Positions 13,712 through 16,418 of a stretch of DNA of 16,418 nt are shown here, piece after piece. The position numbers were made by a program, and so were the translations under genes. Positions within the stretch are counted from its first letter, which is position 1; the number at the start of each line of letters is the position of its first letter. This DNA comes from Clostridium sp. CAG:411. GTDB lineage: Bacteria; Bacillota; Clostridia; Lachnospirales; Lachnospiraceae. The notes under the pieces were generated by a model. That model ran no database searches, had not been told where the DNA came from, and was given only the letters and a program-made list of their open reading frames with translations. Location of the stretch: assembly GCA_000437275.1 (NCBI GenBank), contig FR899731.1, forward strand, positions 1 to 16,418, given 5' to 3'.

Positions 13712-15043
13712 TTACTCGAAGAACTTATCCAAAGCACTTAAAATCTCATCATCTGCATCATCCGACTCTGAATCTTCCAAAATGCCATCCCTACGAAGTT
13801 CTTCAATAGGCTGCATTGGATGTCTGGTTCCTGTAGCCTTTTTTAGAGATGCTACATGATGCACCTGCGTTTCCTTCTTTTCTATTTTCTCTGTTTTTTC
13901 CGTATCTGTTTCTGTCTGGTCACTTTCCTGCTTTCTTTCTACAACAGGCTCATGGAAATATGCACCACGTCTTGTTCTCTTATCTGCCTTTTTCACGGCT
14001 GCAACCCTGTGTGGCTGTGCAGTTTCTGTTTTGTTTTTATTGCTAACCACTACTTCCGGTTCTTCCTCTTCCGCATCTGGATGCCGCATAGTAACCATAG
14101 AAGACTTTTCTGACATTTCCATTTCTTTCTGATATGCCTTCCAGTCAAATACTGCCTCTACCGATTGAATGGCAACCTCTATCATAGAATCATCTGGCTC
14201 TCTTGTGGTAAGTGCCTGCATCCATAATCCGGGTTTGCTAAGAATGGTAATGATAGTTCCATCATGGCTGCCTGCAAATCGGATAAATTCATAGGAAACT
14301 CCTGCTACCACAGGAATCAATACAATACGAAGCACTATACGAAGAAGCGGTTCCTCTACACGAATAAACATAAAAAAGAGAATACTGATTACCATAACAT
14401 AAAGTAGAAAACTGGTTCCACATCTTTTGTGTTCCTTTGACTGTTTTCTTACATTTTCTACCGTAAGTTCCAATCCATTTTCCACACAGTTAATCGTCTT
14501 ATGCTCCGCTCCATGGTACATATATACACGCTTAATATCTTTTGTCAGGGAAATAGCAAACACGTATAAAATAAAAATTGCAAGCCTCAATACGCCTTCC
14601 ATAAGTGCCTGCACAATCGTATTTTCAATTAAACTACCTGCCTGTTCCGCTATAAACCATGGTAAAATCATGAAAAGGGCAACTGCAACCACAAGAGCAA
14701 TCACCACGGTAAAACCCATAATAATTCCTTCAAATCGATTTTCTTTCTTTTCTTCTTTTTTCTCTTTTTTACCCTGTTCTTCCTCTTCTTCATAAAAACT
14801 GGCCGAATATGTGAGCGTTTTCATTCCAATACTAAGCGATTCTACAAAAGTTACCACGCCTCGTATCAGCGGCAGTCTCATCCAAGGATGCTTTTCTGCC
14901 ACACTATGGTATTCTTGTTTGTCCACCACAATCTCATTATCTGGGGTACGAACAGCAACTGCATACTGGTCTTTATTTTTCATCATGACACCTTCAATAA
15001 CTGCCTGTCCGCCAATTCCTGAACTTTTCAATCTTCTCACCAC
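13712..15043 (-). CDS. DUF1385 membrane protein (YqhQ-like) with long charged C-terminal tail
   Basis: 443 residues from tandem GTG codons at 15043 and 15040, with AGGGA close by; the second GTG is better spaced. The N-terminus SSGIGGQAVIEGVMM is the family signature. An acidic/basic loop (84-103) leads to four hydrophobic segments (about 107-128, 150-166, 210-227, 235-252). Conserved motifs are YHGAEHKTINCVENG and HKRCGTSF. The function of DUF1385 is unknown; it very often sits next to rpmE and prmC/prfA in Firmicutes. Residues about 305-443 are a low-complexity, charged tail ending DDADDEILSALDKFFE, which looks like a lineage-specific extension. It ends 45 nt before the prmC start. Because rpmE has its own terminator, this operon needs a promoter inside or just after the repeats at 15081-15503; I see no clear one. 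Confidence 0.85.
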   Translation of the reverse strand: MVRRLKSSGIGGQAVIEGVMMKNKDQYAVAVRTPDNEIVVDKQEYHSVAEKHPWMRLPLIRGVVTFVESLSIGMKTLTYSASFYEEEEEQGKKEKKEEKKENRFEGIIMGFTVVIALVVAVALFMILPWFIAEQAGSLIENTIVQALMEGVLRLAIFILYVFAISLTKDIKRVYMYHGAEHKTINCVENGLELTVENVRKQSKEHKRCGTSFLLYVMVISILFFMFIRVEEPLLRIVLRIVLIPVVAGVSYEFIRFAGSHDGTIITILSKPGLWMQALTTREPDDSMIEVAIQSVEAVFDWKAYQKEMEMSEKSSMVTMRHPDAEEEEPEVVVSNKNKTETAQPHRVAAVKKADKRTRRGAYFHEPVVERKQESDQTETDTEKTEKIEKKETQVHHVASLKKATGTRHPMQPIEELRRDGILEDSESDDADDEILSALDKFFE

Positions 15044-15080
15044 TTTCCCTGTATTCTTTCGTTCTATATTTTAAATATTG

Positions 15081-15480
15081 CTGATTTTCCTCTGCTTCTC
15101 CTTCTCTTTTTTCTCTTCTCGTTGGAAAATCTTCATGCAGGGCTATCGCCCTATAGTTTCGTATCAAGCAACGCTTCTCTGCAAGCAAGCTTGCTCATTC
15201 TTCTTTTCACGCCATGCGCATTCTGATTTTCCCCCTCTTTTCTTTCTCTTTCTTCTTTTCTCGTTGGAAAATCTTCATGCAGGGCTATCGCCCTATAGTT
15301 TCGTATCAAGCAACGCTTCTCTGCAAGCAAGCTTGCTCACTCTTCTTTTCACGCCATGCGCATTCAGATTTTCCTCTTCTTTTCTTTCTCTTTCTTCTTT
15401 TCTCGTTGGAAAATCTTCATGCAGGGCTATCGCCCTATAGTTTGGTATCTAACAACACTCCTCTGCAAGCAAGCTTGCTC
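15081..15480. repeat. 142-bp tandem repeat array (two full units and a partial third)
   Basis: Units begin at 15081, 15223 and 15365, exactly 142 bp apart. Each has a homopyrimidine tract of about 36 nt (plus strand), TCGTTGGAAAATCTTCATGC, a hairpin AGGGC-TATC-GCCCT (15139-15152, 15281-15294, 15423-15436; loop GATA on the minus strand) and the palindrome AGCAAGCTTGCT (15184-15195 in unit 1). Units 1 and 2 contain GTATCAAGCAAC; unit 3 has GTATCTAACAAC instead. Long plus-strand frames across it are shadows: 142 is not a multiple of 3, so each unit is read in a different frame. Confidence 0.9.
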
Positions 15481-15508
15481 GAAGTGTTGTTAGATACCAA
15501 ACTGCATG
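15418..15508. repeat. large palindrome closing the tandem array (family A stem-loop)
   Basis: A 21-bp perfect inverted repeat (15439-15459 with 15483-15503) begins AGTTTGGTATCTAACAAC. It is extended by CATGC (15418-15422) pairing with GCATG (15504-15508) once the side hairpin at 15423-15436 is looped out, giving a three-way-junction-like shape of 26 pairs. The tip holds AGCAAGCTTGCT. The same layout, a side hairpin next to a stem with GTATCAAGCAAC-like arms, occurs at 6547-6622. Confidence 0.8.
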
Positions 15509-15521
15509 GCTATTTTATAGC

Positions 15522-15562
15522 AAAAAGGTCACAAGTCCAGTTTTTGCACTGAATTTGTGACC
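15522..15562 (-). terminator. Rho-independent terminator of rpmE
   Basis: GGTCACAA (15527-15534) pairs with TTGTGACC (15555-15562), helped by CAGT/ACTG inside, and is followed by five T on the minus strand. It lies 17 nt after the rpmE stop. Confidence 0.75.
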
Positions 15563-15578
15563 ATTTCAATTGACTATT

Positions 15579-15782
15579 TTACTGTGTTAAACCATATCTA
15601 CGGTTGAACTTATCAATAGCTCCACGGGCCTTAATTGCCTTCTGCTGACCTGTGTAGAAAGAATGGCACTTAGAACAAATTTCCACATGCACGCTTTCCT
15701 TTGTAGATCCTGTTACAAATGTGTTACCACAGTTACATGTTACTGTAGCCTGATAATAATCTGGATGTATTCCTTTTCTCAT
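15579..15782 (-). CDS. rpmE: 50S ribosomal protein L31 (zinc-binding form)
   Basis: A large-subunit ribosomal protein that bridges to the small subunit. 67 residues from the ATG at 15782, chosen because AGAGGTG lies 7 nt upstream; an earlier in-frame start at 15818 lies inside the leader hairpin and -10 region. MRKGIHPDYYQATVTCNCGN is the standard N-terminus. C16, C18, C36 and C39 (CNC…CSKC) make the zinc site, so this is the C+ form, not the zinc-free paralogue made in zinc starvation. Own promoter, leader hairpin and terminator, so it can be expressed apart from DUF1385-prmC-prfA downstream. Confidence 0.96.
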   Translation of the reverse strand: MRKGIHPDYYQATVTCNCGNTFVTGSTKESVHVEICSKCHSFYTGQQKAIKARGAIDKFNRRYGLTQ

Positions 15783-15797
15783 AGTTTCACCTCTTCT

Positions 15798-15814
15798 ATC
15801 GGTTCCCAACCGAT
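15798..15814 (-). promoter_or_regulatory. hairpin in the rpmE leader, candidate L31 autoregulatory site
   Basis: ATCGGTT pairs with AACCGAT (7 bp) around a 3-nt loop, GGG on the transcribed strand, immediately before the RBS of rpmE. L31 leader RNAs are known in several bacterial groups, so control by L31 binding is plausible, but I cannot match this stem to a named motif. Confidence 0.4.
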
Positions 15815-15846
15815 TCAATTATAATACTGTTATAAACAACTTTTTC

Positions 15847-15875
15847 ATTATAACATAGCTTTTTTTTCAATGCAA
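15847..15875 (-). promoter_or_regulatory. sigma-A promoter of rpmE
   Basis: On the minus strand TTGCAT (15870-15875) and TATAAT (15847-15852) are exactly 17 nt apart, placing the start of transcription near 15840 and a leader of roughly 60 nt. A second TATAAT (15818-15823) lacks a well-spaced -35 box. Confidence 0.65.
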
Positions 15876-16007
15876 TAGTTTTCTCATTTTTCTATCGGCA
15901 TTACAAATGGTCCACCTATGCTGGCTAATTCCGTCCAGATACACTCCACCTACACCAGATTCGTATGTCATTCATCAACTTGTCATAATAAAAATACAGT
16001 AAAATAA

Positions 16008-16346
16008 TCATTCCCAATTTACACGATATCTTTCTTGTAACACAGAATCCATATTATTATCAACCACGAAGAAATATATTTCATTCAAAAAGTTATCTTT
16101 GTCTTCCTTTTTAATGACAAAATGTTTATCGAAGCAATCTTCTCCCTCAATACGGACATTCTCTATTGATGCTAAATTCAAATCCTCTCCAAGCTCCCAT
16201 ACTAACATAGGTATTGTTACATTAAAGCCTTTATAATTTATATATATTTGATCTTCTTCATTCGCCTCGAAAATTTTTCTTTTCAAATTAATATCTCTGT
16301 TTATATATATGTAATATTTTTCTTTATCTACGATATCCCATAGCAT
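16008..16346 (-). CDS. hypothetical cytoplasmic protein, family not recognised
   Basis: 112 residues, ATG with AAGGAG (16355-16360) at ideal spacing, so it is probably translated. No signal peptide or membrane helix. Rich in Glu, Asp, Asn and aromatic residues, alternating beta-like stretches (YYIYINRDINL, YINYKGFNVTIPMLVWEL) with a final …EIYFFVVDNNMDSVLQERY. Small acidic proteins of this look are often immunity proteins of secreted toxins, but no toxin gene is visible in the window, so this is a guess. No clear terminator follows before the rpmE promoter. Its upstream partner lies off the right edge. Confidence 0.6.
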   Translation of the reverse strand: MLWDIVDKEKYYIYINRDINLKRKIFEANEEDQIYINYKGFNVTIPMLVWELGEDLNLASIENVRIEGEDCFDKHFVIKKEDKDNFLNEIYFFVVDNNMDSVLQERYRVNWE

Positions 16347-16418
16347 AATACAAACTCCTTAATAAGTATCTAAATAGGTACATAGCTTCATTCAATATCT
16401 TCACGTAATCTTCTAAGA

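Noticed and set aside
15081..15480. Possible CRISPR array
   Set aside because: Repeats are 142 bp and contiguous, with no spacers and no cas genes.
15078..15552. Plus-strand frames of 112-120 residues with a repeated LENLHAGLSPYS-like peptide
   Set aside because: They are translations of the 142-bp DNA repeat, which shifts frame in each unit; no RBS and low-complexity composition.
15867..15971. 34-residue minus-strand frame starting MTYESGVGGVYLDG
   Set aside because: No RBS, and its end overlaps the rpmE -35 box; it could be a gene remnant but support is too thin.
16388..16418. Possible C-terminal end of a minus-strand gene (…LRRLREDIE, stop at 16388-16390)
   Set aside because: Only nine codons are inside the window and another frame is also open across the edge, so the gene end cannot be chosen.

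Overview
The window looks like a chromosomal segment of a low-GC Gram-positive Clostridium relative, most likely a Lachnospiraceae-type gut anaerobe. The reasons are strong AGGAGG-like ribosome binding sites, AT-rich intergenic DNA, the housekeeping order rpmE / DUF1385 / prmC / prfA on one strand, and a fructose PTS operon that also carries the general PTS genes ptsH and ptsI. No rRNA, tRNA, CRISPR array or transposase gene was seen. All but one of the genes lie on the minus strand; the exception is a small HTH regulator at 2227-2655.

Left third (1-4655) is an AT-rich accessory region. It holds a structured non-coding stretch (1-522), a membrane-anchored DUF4352 protein, a Ser/Thr kinase that has lost its N-lobe, a divergent XRE-like HTH protein, a small membrane-anchored protein of unknown function, and a secreted papain-like (C39/C47-like) cysteine peptidase. 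Two copies of a hairpin-rich repeat (359-510 and 2664-2767) lie downstream of gene ends here. They keep their stem while some paired bases change.

Middle (4656-10601) is a five-gene operon read right to left: fruR, fruK, fruA, ptsH, ptsI. It encodes the DeoR-family regulator, 1-phosphofructokinase, the fused EIIABC fructose transporter, HPr and Enzyme I, so the whole phosphotransfer chain PEP > EI > HPr > EIIA > EIIB > fructose plus the next glycolytic step is co-encoded. A 198-bp MITE-like element with 12-bp inverted ends and a 9-bp direct repeat sits between ptsH and ptsI. A Phd/YefM-RelE/ParE type II toxin-antitoxin pair (10926-11487), bounded by terminators, separates this operon from the translation genes.

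Right third (11696-16418) holds prfA (RF1), prmC (the methyltransferase that modifies the RF1 GGQ glutamine), a DUF1385 membrane protein, a run of 142-bp tandem repeats ending in a large perfect palindrome, rpmE (ribosomal protein L31, with its own promoter, leader hairpin and terminator), and an unrecognised 112-residue protein. The palindrome next to rpmE and the hairpin inside the ptsH-ptsI element share a core sequence and architecture, so they may belong to one repeat family. Starts were moved to the RBS-supported codon for the 3255, ptsI, prfA, prmC and rpmE genes.
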